Source of the DNA: Cyathus striatus
Taxonomy: Eukaryota > Basidiomycota > Agaricomycetes > Agaricales > Nidulariaceae
Assembly (NCBI GenBank): GCA_025738555.1
Contig: JAOVFP010000002.1
Coordinates: 4,030,001-4,094,000 of the forward strand
DNA: 64,000 nt
Direction of reading: 5' to 3'
Within the stretch, counting starts at the first letter, position 1. Every line of letters begins with the position of its first letter. The position numbers and the translations under genes were made by a program. The notes under the pieces are model-generated. The model did not search any database. It was not told where the DNA came from and worked only from the letters and a program-made list of their open reading frames with translations. Below are positions 21,581 through 30,440 of the stretch, piece by piece.

Positions 21581-24500
21581 ATGGCGACCGTATACCCATA
21601 CTCTTCTTACATTTATTATGAATCTGCTTTCCGTTTATGTGTCGAACGTATACCCCCCTTTCATTTTCTCTACATACTGTTGACAGTAGTACACCCTTTT
21701 ATTGCTCCGTATTTTTATCTTGTTCTGTGCAAGTCACGTCTCCGTATTAGTGTTAGTTTCTTTTTGCAATCAAACTCCCTTTGTCTGTACGCGCTGAAGA
21801 CTGAGTTAGAAGTTCTGATTGAGTGTTCTAAGATTAAACATTCAACTAAGAATAATCTCGTCATCAGCTGTAAAGGCATCCTTTCAACCTCATACAATAC
21901 TAAAGGAACCATTTCATTGATTACTTCTATTAATAATGAAAGCACGACTTTGCGAGTTGCTTCAATTAAACGCGAGTCAGCGCTAATATATCACGTGACT
22001 GACTACTTCGAAAACATAAAGTTCTCTTTATCTAATACTCATTATTTACACTACGAACATATTAAAGTCAGCTTACCCATTTATTCAAGCTCATTTATCC
22101 TAGAAGTAACCTATTTGTTGGGCATAACTCTGAAAAATATTCCGAAATTCGACCTTAATAATGCATTCGCACTTCTGCCTCACCTGACCTCGACTTCGGT
22201 GCTTGGCGTTAACATTATCAAGTTCCCTGCGGCGCCATATACTACTGAATTCAATAATAAAAGTGCAACTCAAGTTATAAACTCAAAAGACATGTGCAAT
22301 TCAGTGTATAACCAATCTATGATATTCTTAATACAGCTAATTCAACAAATTAAATTAAAATACAGTCATAAACAATTAGAAACCATTATAAACATCTATA
22401 AAGAGCGGAATAACAGTCTATTAAATTACATTAACCCACATACATTACAAGTCAAGCCATTAAATAATTATTTCTATGAAATCAAACAAGCAAGGAGTGA
22501 TGATGAAGAACCTTTTGAGGTTGTCACAGAATATATACCTGAGTATGATGATGAATATATCATCTATCCACAGGATGTTATTGTAGAAGGCCAACCATTA
22601 AAAGCCTTTACTGCCTATAAGAGAGTTGATAAGAAAGTACGCCCAGTATCAACTTCCTTTCCACCAGACTGTGAGGTTACTAGGACTATACCTGAAGATC
22701 CACTATTGACCTTGCCAGTATTACCAACACATCCACCTGAATTTATACCTACAGCAAAAATAAGTTCTGATCGTATCAAAGAGCTTAATATTAATACCAA
22801 TGGATTTCTATGGCCTGAAGAAGATAAATTATTTAAACACATAATGATATTAAATGAAGAAGGAATTGCCTTTGAAGATAAAGAGCGTGGAACTTTGAAA
22901 GAATCATATTTCTCTCCTTATATAATTCCTACAGTACCACACACACCATGGGAATACAAGAATATACCAATTCCACCTGGAATACTTGAAAAAGTAATTG
23001 AAGTATTAAAATTAAAAATGGAGGCAGGAGTCTATGAACCAAGCCAATCATCATACCGCTCTCGCTGGTTCTGTGTTTTGAAGAAAAGTGGAAAACTGAG
23101 AATTGTACATGATTTACAGCCACTTAACCGTGTTTCTATAAGAGATGCAGGGATGTTGCCTATTATAGATGACTTTATTGAAGGATTCGCAGGGCGTCAA
23201 TGCTATACAGTGTTTGACTTATTTTGGGGATTTGATGCTCGCAAAATTCATCCTCGTAGCAGGGATCTTACTGCATTTATGACACCATTAGGATTGCTTC
23301 AGATTACATCATTACCTACAGGCTACACCAATTCCCCATCTGAGTTCCAGAAGTGCATGGTCTTTGTACTACATGATGAAATACCTCATGTTGCCAATAT
23401 CTTTATAGATGATCTACCAATTAAAGGACCCAGCAGTCAGTATCTTGATAAGAATGGCAATCCTGAAACTCTAAAAGATAATCCTGGAATTCGACGTTTT
23501 ATCTGGGAACATGCACAGGATGTACATCGTATTATGCATCGTATTCATTGTGCTGGAGCTACCTTTGCAGCCAATAAGGCACAGATCTGTATGCCAGAAG
23601 TCTTGATTGTGGGACAGACATGTAATGCTCAAGGTCGCCTTCCAGACACTGGGAAGGTAAATAAAATTCTAAATTGGCCAATATTAAAGACACCCCGTGA
23701 AGTTAGACGTTTCTTGGGATTATGTGGAACTGTACGGATTTGGATAGAGAACTATTCAAAGTTGGTACGCCCCTTATCAGAACTTTATCGCCTAGATAAG
23801 GAATTTATCTGGGATGATAGACGTCAGGAAGCATTTGATAAGATCAAAGAACTTGTGGTGTCCGCACCTGCATTGCACCCAATTGATTATAGATCAGATA
23901 ATCCTGTTATCTTATCTGTAGATTCTAGCTTTGAAGCTACAGGCATAATACTATCACAGATGGATGATCAAGGAAGACGTCGTCCAGCTAGATATGGATC
24001 ATTACCTATGAGTGAGCGAGAATCCCGCTACTCTCAGCCTAAACTGGAGCTGTTTGGACTGTATAGAGCTCTGCGCCACTGGAGACTATACATAATTGGA
24101 GTCAAGAATTTACATGTAGAAGTCGATGCCAAGTACATTAAGGGAATGTTAAATGAACCCGATCTGCAGCCTAATGCTGCTATTAATCGTTGGATTCAGG
24201 GCATTCTCATGTTTGACTTTAAATTAATTCATGTTCCAGCCACTAATTTCAAGGGACCAGATGCCCTTTCCCGTCGTCCTTTGGCTGAAGGAGAAACAGC
24301 AGAGGATGATGATGATTCCTGGCTAGATGATGTAGCCTTACTTACATTTATTCCCCAACGCAATCTAAAGAGTTTCTACCTTACTGTACCAGATAATCTA
24401 CCTTATTCCCCCACTGTTCTCCCATCATGTTTAGTGTCTCGCCAAACCTATGAACAAATGTTAAATCAAATTCGACATTTCTTAGAAACTTTAGATGTAC

Positions 24501-25804
24501 CTATTTTTGATAGCCCCCAGAAGAAGCGTCGTTTCCTTGCTAAAGCCACTGAATTTTACATCAAGGAAGGAAAACTGTTTAAGCGAAATGGACATCAGCC
24601 ACCCTTATTAGTAATATCAGACCCTGACAAAAGACTTAGTATTCTGACACAAGCACATGAAAATCTGGGGCATCGTGGAGTACAAGCTGTCTATGAAACT
24701 CTGCGTAGAAGATTCTTCTGGCCTCACATGCGTGCAGATGTACAACATCATGTGCAGTCATGTCATCAATGTCAGATTCGTACACTGAAAAGAAAAGAAA
24801 TTCCTCTCACTGTTTCTGTTCCCACAACTATATTTAGCAAGGTTTACATTGACGTTATGAGCATGCCTAAAGGAAAAGGAGGATACAAATTTATAGTTGC
24901 CGCGCGTGATGATCTGACTGGAACCTGTGAAGTCCGTGCCCTCCGTAACCAGACTTCAGAGCATTTAGCAAAATTTTTCCAGGAACAGATCTATCACCGA
25001 TATGGAATACCCCTCCAAGTCACTACAGACAATGGAGCTGAAGTACAGAAAGCCTTTAAGAGCCTTATGAGAAGACTGAATGTACCACAAGTGGAAATAT
25101 CACCATATAATAAACATGCAAATGGAGTTGTTGAGAGAGGTCACTTTACTTTGAGGCAAGCACTATTGAAAGCATGTGCTGGACAGGTGTCAAGATGGCC
25201 TGAGTTTCTAGATGCCGCTGCATTCGCTGATAGAATCACTGTGAGCCAGGTAACTGGGTATTCACCATTTCAATTGCTGCATGCAACAGAACCTATTTTA
25301 CCTTTTGACTTGGCAGAAGCTACCTTTATGGTGGAAGGATTTAGAAGAGGGATGGATACTATAGAATTATTAGCCTTACGTATTCAGCAGCTGATGAAAC
25401 ATGACAGAGATATTCAGAGAGCTGCAGATACTTTAAGGAAAGCTCGTTTTAAATCTAAAGAACAATTTGAGAAACGCTTCCAGAAGAAACTGCTTAGGGA
25501 TGATTTCAAACCTGGAGAATTAGTATTGGTGCGAAATACACGTTATGAGATGCAGCTTGATCGAAAGAATTTTGCTCGCTACTGTGGACCCTATGAAGTC
25601 ATACTAAAAACATCAAAGGGATCATATCAACTTCAAGAGCTAGACGGATCAGTTATTTACTCGAAAGTCGCCGCATTCAGGGTAATACCATATATTCATC
25701 GGAATCACTGGTTTATGAAATCAAATAAATATGACCAAAGTGAAAATAAATTTGAATCAGAATCCAGTCCCAATGAAGGAGATTCAGGTTCGGATACCGA
25801 TTAA
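21581..25804 (+). CDS. Gypsy Pol polyprotein: reverse transcriptase, RNase H, integrase
   Basis: The frame is open to TAA 25,802-25,804. The true N-terminus is uncertain; 21,581 is an in-frame ATG, but recognisable domains start only near 22.9 kb. The reverse transcriptase includes SRWFCVLKKSGKLRIVHDL (about 23,065-23,120), the LPTGYTNSPSEFQ block, and the catalytic box FIDDL near 23,400 (the common YxDD tyrosine is phenylalanine). RNase H starts at LSVDSSFEATG (about 23,915). The integrase has the HHCC zinc finger (HENLGHRG ... HVQSCHQC, 24,655-24,765), DDE residues in YIDVMS, TDNGAE and VVERGH, and a GPY/F module RYCGPYEVI near 25,580. No chromodomain follows. Pol is in a different frame from Gag-Pro, separated by the cargo. 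No stop or frameshift is seen, so the enzymes look functional. Confidence 0.93.
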   Translation: MATVYPYSSYIYYESAFRLCVERIPPFHFLYILLTVVHPFIAPYFYLVLCKSRLRISVSFFLQSNSLCLYALKTELEVLIECSKIKHSTKNNLVISCKGILSTSYNTKGTISLITSINNESTTLRVASIKRESALIYHVTDYFENIKFSLSNTHYLHYEHIKVSLPIYSSSFILEVTYLLGITLKNIPKFDLNNAFALLPHLTSTSVLGVNIIKFPAAPYTTEFNNKSATQVINSKDMCNSVYNQSMIFLIQLIQQIKLKYSHKQLETIINIYKERNNSLLNYINPHTLQVKPLNNYFYEIKQARSDDEEPFEVVTEYIPEYDDEYIIYPQDVIVEGQPLKAFTAYKRVDKKVRPVSTSFPPDCEVTRTIPEDPLLTLPVLPTHPPEFIPTAKISSDRIKELNINTNGFLWPEEDKLFKHIMILNEEGIAFEDKERGTLKESYFSPYIIPTVPHTPWEYKNIPIPPGILEKVIEVLKLKMEAGVYEPSQSSYRSRWFCVLKKSGKLRIVHDLQPLNRVSIRDAGMLPIIDDFIEGFAGRQCYTVFDLFWGFDARKIHPRSRDLTAFMTPLGLLQITSLPTGYTNSPSEFQKCMVFVLHDEIPHVANIFIDDLPIKGPSSQYLDKNGNPETLKDNPGIRRFIWEHAQDVHRIMHRIHCAGATFAANKAQICMPEVLIVGQTCNAQGRLPDTGKVNKILNWPILKTPREVRRFLGLCGTVRIWIENYSKLVRPLSELYRLDKEFIWDDRRQEAFDKIKELVVSAPALHPIDYRSDNPVILSVDSSFEATGIILSQMDDQGRRRPARYGSLPMSERESRYSQPKLELFGLYRALRHWRLYIIGVKNLHVEVDAKYIKGMLNEPDLQPNAAINRWIQGILMFDFKLIHVPATNFKGPDALSRRPLAEGETAEDDDDSWLDDVALLTFIPQRNLKSFYLTVPDNLPYSPTVLPSCLVSRQTYEQMLNQIRHFLETLDVPIFDSPQKKRRFLAKATEFYIKEGKLFKRNGHQPPLLVISDPDKRLSILTQAHENLGHRGVQAVYETLRRRFFWPHMRADVQHHVQSCHQCQIRTLKRKEIPLTVSVPTTIFSKVYIDVMSMPKGKGGYKFIVAARDDLTGTCEVRALRNQTSEHLAKFFQEQIYHRYGIPLQVTTDNGAEVQKAFKSLMRRLNVPQVEISPYNKHANGVVERGHFTLRQALLKACAGQVSRWPEFLDAAAFADRITVSQVTGYSPFQLLHATEPILPFDLAEATFMVEGFRRGMDTIELLALRIQQLMKHDRDIQRAADTLRKARFKSKEQFEKRFQKKLLRDDFKPGELVLVRNTRYEMQLDRKNFARYCGPYEVILKTSKGSYQLQELDGSVIYSKVAAFRVIPYIHRNHWFMKSNKYDQSENKFESESSPNEGDSGSDTD

Positions 25805-25975
25805 ACTACCACCACCCTTGGCAAAATTACCAGAATAGTCCATGAACATTCTGAAGTCGAGACCCGCTATTCGTCTTATTTAGTAGAAGAAGGAGAATAA
25901 TAAACACATCACCACCACCTATTCTAATCAGTTGCACCTTCTCTCCTAAACGCTCTATTCTCATATTCATTTGTT

Positions 25976-26710
25976 ATGTCCCCCACTACCACTATCACTG
26001 AACTTCATGACTTGGGCCGCTCCTCATCTTCATTATATTCGCCATACCTCCAGGACCTTCCCCTGAATCTTGACACATCGACATCCTCTACCTATCTCTC
26101 CAGCAAGGCATCTACCCATAGCAGCACCACCGCTGTTATTTTAACTCATCATCCTCAGGTCCCAGCATCAACACCATCTATTATTATACCTGCCTTCCCT
26201 TTGCCACCCGCCTACCTGCCATCGGCATCCATGGAGTACCCCCCAGTGTCTTCACCTTCTAGTTCCTTCTATAATTGGAGGAGCATGAACGACATCCCTA
26301 TATACCTTCTCAAACATGTTCCATCATCCGCTCTGCCCTGTCTCCTCAACACTCAAGGGTTGGATGTCTATGATATTGCTATTCCTGGGGGAGGCCCATT
26401 CACATTTCGCCTGCATACCGCTTTCAAGACTCTTCCAGATTCCACTATGGATGCCATTCCATACTTTCCGCATGAGTACATTGGGACACGACGTGGATAT
26501 CAGTATTGGACTGCCCGGATGTATTGGGATGCCAGTATGCCCAGGATTCGTTGCCCCTTCATCATTCGTGTCTGCTCCTCCCAGGTGTGTTCCATGGAAA
26601 TGCCCACTCTAGGATCTTCAGTATTCCATCAGGTTCAAGAAGAGCATCCACAACCCTCAAGGATGAATGGCGTATTAGAATTACTTGACTGTGTATTTTG
26701 TTGTTTCTAG
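25976..26710 (+). CDS. Third ORF of the gypsy element (envelope position), unknown function
   Basis: An ATG-initiated frame of 244 codons (MSPTTTITELHDLGRSSSSL) lies 171 bp after Pol and before the 3' LTR. The N-terminal half is rich in Ser, Thr and Pro. The C-terminal half is more compact (DIPIYLLKHVPSSAL, YDIAIPGGGPFTFRLHTAF, GTRRGYQYWTARMYWD). There is no signal peptide and no membrane helix, so despite its position it does not look like an envelope protein. Expression would need a subgenomic or spliced message. It may be an accessory gene of this element lineage. Confidence 0.55.
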   Translation: MSPTTTITELHDLGRSSSSLYSPYLQDLPLNLDTSTSSTYLSSKASTHSSTTAVILTHHPQVPASTPSIIIPAFPLPPAYLPSASMEYPPVSSPSSSFYNWRSMNDIPIYLLKHVPSSALPCLLNTQGLDVYDIAIPGGGPFTFRLHTAFKTLPDSTMDAIPYFPHEYIGTRRGYQYWTARMYWDASMPRIRCPFIIRVCSSQVCSMEMPTLGSSVFHQVQEEHPQPSRMNGVLELLDCVFCCF

Positions 26711-26981
26711 TACTTTTCAAAAATTATGTCCTTCATTCTATTTTAGTTCTTCTTATTTTATCTCTTTGTACTTACAAATGAATTAGTTCACTTTTTTATA
26801 TATCTTTTTGGTCTTTTAGCTCTAAAAAGAATGGACTTTATCTCTTTTATGTTAGTTACTATACAATCACTTTTCATATTAGTCTTGCTTTATTTTTGAG
26901 TGAAAAGCTGATATTATGTTATCTTTAAGTCTTCTTGAAGACTTGCAACTGAGGACAGTTGATTTTCAAGTTCCCTGCGGA
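26711..26981. other. AT-rich spacer before the 3' LTR
   Basis: This T-rich stretch has no coding content. A clean polypurine tract is missing right before the 3' LTR; the last 20 bases are TTTTCAAGTTCCCTGCGGA. The plus-strand primer site is therefore not obvious. Confidence 0.45.
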
Positions 26982-28389
26982 TGTCACGGGTGAAAGTTGA
27001 TTTCACATAATGACATGAATACAGCTAAATCACTCAAAGATAGAAAAGCAAACACTTAGAAAACTTAATAATACCTTAACAAACAACACTTAATATGCAC
27101 TTCTATTTCACTATTAATCAGGAAAACCATACACAAGTAACTAATCAATACACTAACAAATAAAGCTACATAAACACTAATAGTCCATCACCAATCAGAA
27201 CAATTATACACAAACAAGTAACTACAATACCAGCTCATTATTAATCAAGATAAACATACACAAATACTTAGTCATACTACTGGACCAGCACTAATCAGAA
27301 TAAATATCATCATACAACAACTACACCAAGACTAATATGTACAAACAATTATACCCTGTACAAAATAAGAAAGCCTTCAGGTACAAACAAAAGAGCACCA
27401 TTGTTCTCAAGAGCTATTAATAGCTCTACCATTGTGCTAAATATACCCATTGTTCTTTCCAGTACTATTAATAGCATTTCTATTGTGCTAAATATACCCA
27501 TTGTCTAAGATGCTGACTCATGCATCCTAAATTGGAGAACAATGGAGAAAAGGATGACTCATACTTTCCCCAGTTGGAGAACAATGGGAAAGTAGGTGTG
27601 GGATATGATTAGTCAGCAGGAGGGTAAAAGGCATATAAGGAAGAGGAATTGGCCTGTAGAATTAACAACTTATACCTAGTTTACATTTGTTTGTATCCCT
27701 TTGCAGTTGTAGCACACAACCCTTACCTACTAAATATAACCTATATACTTCCTCTCTACCCAGTACACGTATTGTCAGAGTCACATATAAAGTGTCAAGA
27801 GTAAAGTGTGAAACTAATTTGTATTATTTGTGCCTACTCAGATAGTAAGGCACCGTACCTTCATAAAGTAACAGCAGCAGCAGCATCATATTTGTGTCCA
27901 CTCAGATAGTGAGGCACCGTATCTTCATAAAGTAACAGCAGCAGCAGCATCATATTTGTGTCCACTCAGATAGTGAGGCACCGTATCTTCGTAAAGTAAC
28001 AGCAGCAGCAGCATCGTATTTGTGTCCACTCAGATAGTGAGACACCGTAACCTTGTAAATTATATATGCGCCCCAGTTGTGAAGTAAGAAGCAGAAACCG
28101 TCAGGGACCTCAGCTCCGCTTCAACCTTCAACATAATAGTGACCTATATCTTCAGCCTACCCTTCACCTGCAAGCCCTTGCTACAATCCTAGTTGTTGTG
28201 CTTGCTATTCGCCTACTCTTCTAAACTTACCTACCCACCTCTACACTTAAATATACACCTGTGTTCATCACCAAACCTCTTGAGTTAAGGAGAATATCTA
28301 CAAATAATATCCCCCAACACTCAGGTGCAAAGCACGAACAAAGTCACTTCCTGCTGACCACCTTAGATATTTATTATCTTAAACTGACA
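26982..28389 (+). repeat. 3' LTR
   Basis: This 1,408-bp repeat is nearly identical to 13,784-15,192. It begins TGTCACGGG and ends CTGACA, followed by the GCGT target duplication and the interrupted LINE coding sequence. Confidence 0.93.
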
Positions 28390-29178
28390 GCGTTGGTCCT
28401 TTTTGCAGAGTGGACCATATTGTCTCGGGTGTCAGGCGTTTTGTGGTGGCTTCTTCGAGGGCGAGTTGTGTTAGTTGAATGTTCTGGGCTGTTCGACGGC
28501 GGTGGCTGGGCTGTTTCCTGTTGCATATCGCTCGGTAGATGGTGGATTGGGACATGGTGTCCAGTTTTGTGCCCAGTGACTTGACCCATTCTCCTTTGGT
28601 GAGTTCTATGTTGTCGGGGACTGGTTTGTGTGCACTTGTGGCTGCAAGTCTATCCGCTTCTTTGTTCCCTTCAATGCCACTATGTCCTTTTATTTTCTTA
28701 AGGTATATCAGGTTGGGGTATTCTATTAATGTTATGTATATTTCTCGAAGAATGTCTGCGTTCTTGGCATCTATGAAACTGGTGTCCGCCCATCTCTGTA
28801 TGTGTTTAGTGATTGCATCCAGGCTGTATTGGGAGTCGCTTAGGATGTGTATGATCTTGGTGGACTTGTTTTGCCATATGCTTTCGAGTATGGCTACTAG
28901 TTCTGCGGCGTTGTTTGATGCGAGGTGTTTGGGGAGTTTGAGGGAGGTGTTGTTGGGGTGGTTTGTGGCATACCATATGCCACTGCCTGCCTCAGCACTG
29001 TCGGTTCCATTTGCCGTACATGATCCGTCTGTGTATGTCGTGACTTCGTTTGTGATGTATTGTGGGCGGAGGTTGATTGTTCTCTGGTGGAGTATTGTTT
29101 GTAGTGGCGAATATACAGATGTGGTGTAATGGGTTATTCTGGTGTAATATTCGTGGGGCTGGGGTAAAGTCAGTTTGT
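28390..29178 (-). pseudogene. LINE ORF2 fragment: RNase H domain
   Basis: The minus-strand frame starts at the truncated 5' end (29,178) and runs into the gypsy insertion. It carries an RNase H fold with the four acidic positions: TYTDGSC, NNAAELVAI, ILSDSQYSLDAI and GNKEADRLAA. It then leads through KGPTL directly into the frame at 13,783 on the other side of the gypsy element. The reverse transcriptase upstream has been lost. Confidence 0.85.
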
Positions 29179-29189
29179 GCAATAATAAG
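29179..29189. repeat. LINE target-site duplication, right copy
   Basis: GCAATAATAAG is identical to 12,870-12,880, marking the 5' junction of the LINE. The following TTT could extend the repeat, but it is ambiguous with the poly(T) on the left side. Confidence 0.85.
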
Positions 29190-29364
29190 TTTGACATACT
29201 TACTTATACTTAACATAACACAATTGATATTGACCCAAGACCTAAAGAGAAGAAGCAGACACATTGGGCAACAACTTTCATGATGGACATACTACATATC
29301 ATATATATCTCCGCAGACAAGTACAGTAAACAGAAAATGTAACCCATACACTACAGCACCATAA

Positions 29365-29695
29365 CAGCTAATTGCGAAACGATAGAACAATTTGCTGCTC
29401 GCTTCACGCTTAGTCATTGTTTACTTGTGGAGTAAGGCACAACCAAATAAAAACCGGCATGAGGAACTCAACAGACAAGTATGCTACAGATAGTCACGAA
29501 ATTTAAAATAAATAAATTCATATCAATTTTGGATGTGGGGACTGCAGTGGAGGGTAGTGGAACAAGCTGCTTGAAAGGTTGCGTGTTGTGTTGGTGCTTG
29601 CACCCTTTACGGCAGATGGAGCCGGTTATTGTTTAGTAAACAATTACTAAGCATGAAGCATGCAGCAAATTGTTCTATTGTTTCGCAATTAGCTG
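29365..29695. repeat. 61-bp inverted repeats around a 209-bp loop (MITE-like)
   Basis: The arm 29,365-29,425 (CAGCTAATTGCGAAACGATA...) and the arm 29,635-29,695 (...TTTCGCAATTAGCTG) are inverted copies with about five mismatches, some of them at CpG. The 331-bp unit could fold into a long stem. No coding potential and no clear target-site duplication were found, so a MITE is plausible but unproven. Confidence 0.6.
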
Positions 29696-29779
29696 GAAAG
29701 ACTTTTGTGAACAATTTGTAAATACTTAACTTGAATGGGACAAACAAAGCTGCAATAGGGAAATTGCCGAAGATTATAG

Positions 29780-29875
29780 TCCAGTGAGGTCTTTCACTCC
29801 ACAGCTTCAGGTGATAGCTAGAAGGTTGGGGGGTAAGGTCAGGTTCTGACCTAGGACGCAAAGAAGAGTGCCGCT
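29780..29875 (-). repeat. Split direct repeat B2 (outer)
   Basis: This 96-bp copy runs from TCCAGTGAGGTCTTTC to GAGTGCCGCT. It matches 30,305-30,400 except at three positions, all explained by CpG transitions. Confidence 0.85.
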
Positions 29876-30112
29876 GGGTGGGCGGGAACTCTTATTTATG
29901 ATTTGCTATCACTATGCAGCTGCTGACTCAGATATATGACACATAGTCAATGGGATGGACTCGGGAGGGGAAAATATATGTCAAGGAAAGACCAACTATG
30001 GTGCTACAATTTCAGTAAAGGTAGTGGGTGGAATGCACATTTGCATATTATTATATGGGACATGGAATGACACTACATAGGTACCATACTAATGCTGGGG
30101 CGGGTGGGAGGG

Positions 30113-30304
30113 AAATAAAACTGATACAGCTCTGCTGCTGGTGTGAAGAAAAACTGTGGATGCGAAGCTTTGTTGCTGACTTTACTGACGAGACGGTGGT
30201 ATGAGGCAAAGGGGCAGCAAATTTTGCTTGTCTTTGTTTGCCGCCTCAATGGATGCTGCGACCGGCATGCATGGCTGTGCCACTTTGCCGGTAGCTCTGC
30301 TAAT
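30113..30304 (-). repeat. Split direct repeat A2
   Basis: This 192-bp copy runs from AAATAAAACTGATACAGC to GCTCTGCTAAT. It matches A1 at 34,712-34,903 with eight differences, all transitions and seven of them in CpG context. It abuts B1 with no gap. Confidence 0.87.
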
Positions 30305-30400
30305 TCCAGTGAGGTCTTTCACTCCACAGCTTTGGGTGATAGCTAGAAGGTTGGGGGGTAAGGTCAGGTTCTGACCTAGGATGCAAAGAAGAGTGCCGCT
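30305..30400 (-). repeat. Split direct repeat B1
   Basis: This 96-bp copy of B2 directly adjoins A2. The A2/B1 junction represents the fused ends of the proposed circular intermediate. Confidence 0.85.
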
Positions 30401-30440
30401 CACCCAAAACATTCACAACCGCGGCACTATATGTGCAGCC

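Larger units (their letters stand above)
13784..28389 (+). mobile_element. Ty3/gypsy LTR retrotransposon, about 14.6 kb, near-identical LTRs
   Basis: Two direct repeats of 1,409 and 1,408 bp begin TGTCA and end TGACA. They enclose a primer-binding site, a Gag-protease frame, a GC-rich cargo ORF, a Pol frame in the order RT-RNase H-integrase (which defines Ty3/gypsy rather than copia), and a third ORF before the 3' LTR. By eye I find only two LTR differences: CACGAG against CACGGG near the start, and a one-base indel near 13,844. That points to recent insertion. Fourteen kilobases is large for a fungal gypsy element; the excess comes from the long LTRs, the cargo and the third ORF. Confidence 0.93.
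12881..29178 (-). mobile_element. 5'-truncated Tad-like LINE (non-LTR retrotransposon), split by a gypsy insertion
   Basis: A minus-strand LINE remnant occupies 12,881-13,783 and 28,390-29,178 (about 1.7 kb in all). A Ty3/gypsy element inserted later separates the two pieces. The T run at 12,881-12,906 is its poly(A) tail, and an 11-bp direct repeat flanks the whole. The retained coding region holds the RNase H domain and a downstream zinc-finger tail; endonuclease and most of the reverse transcriptase are missing through 5' truncation at 29,178. RNase H placed between reverse transcriptase and a CCHC-type tail is the arrangement of fungal Tad elements. The element is non-autonomous and dead. 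Confidence 0.85.

Noticed and set aside
28261..28584. Plus-strand frame spanning the 3' LTR end and the LINE
   Set aside because: It crosses two unrelated elements, so it is a chance fusion. The minus-strand RNase H frame explains the LINE part.
29590..29875. Small minus-strand frame (84 codons) overlapping B2
   Set aside because: It spans an inverted-repeat arm, unique sequence and a DIRS-type repeat, and has no protein-like pattern.
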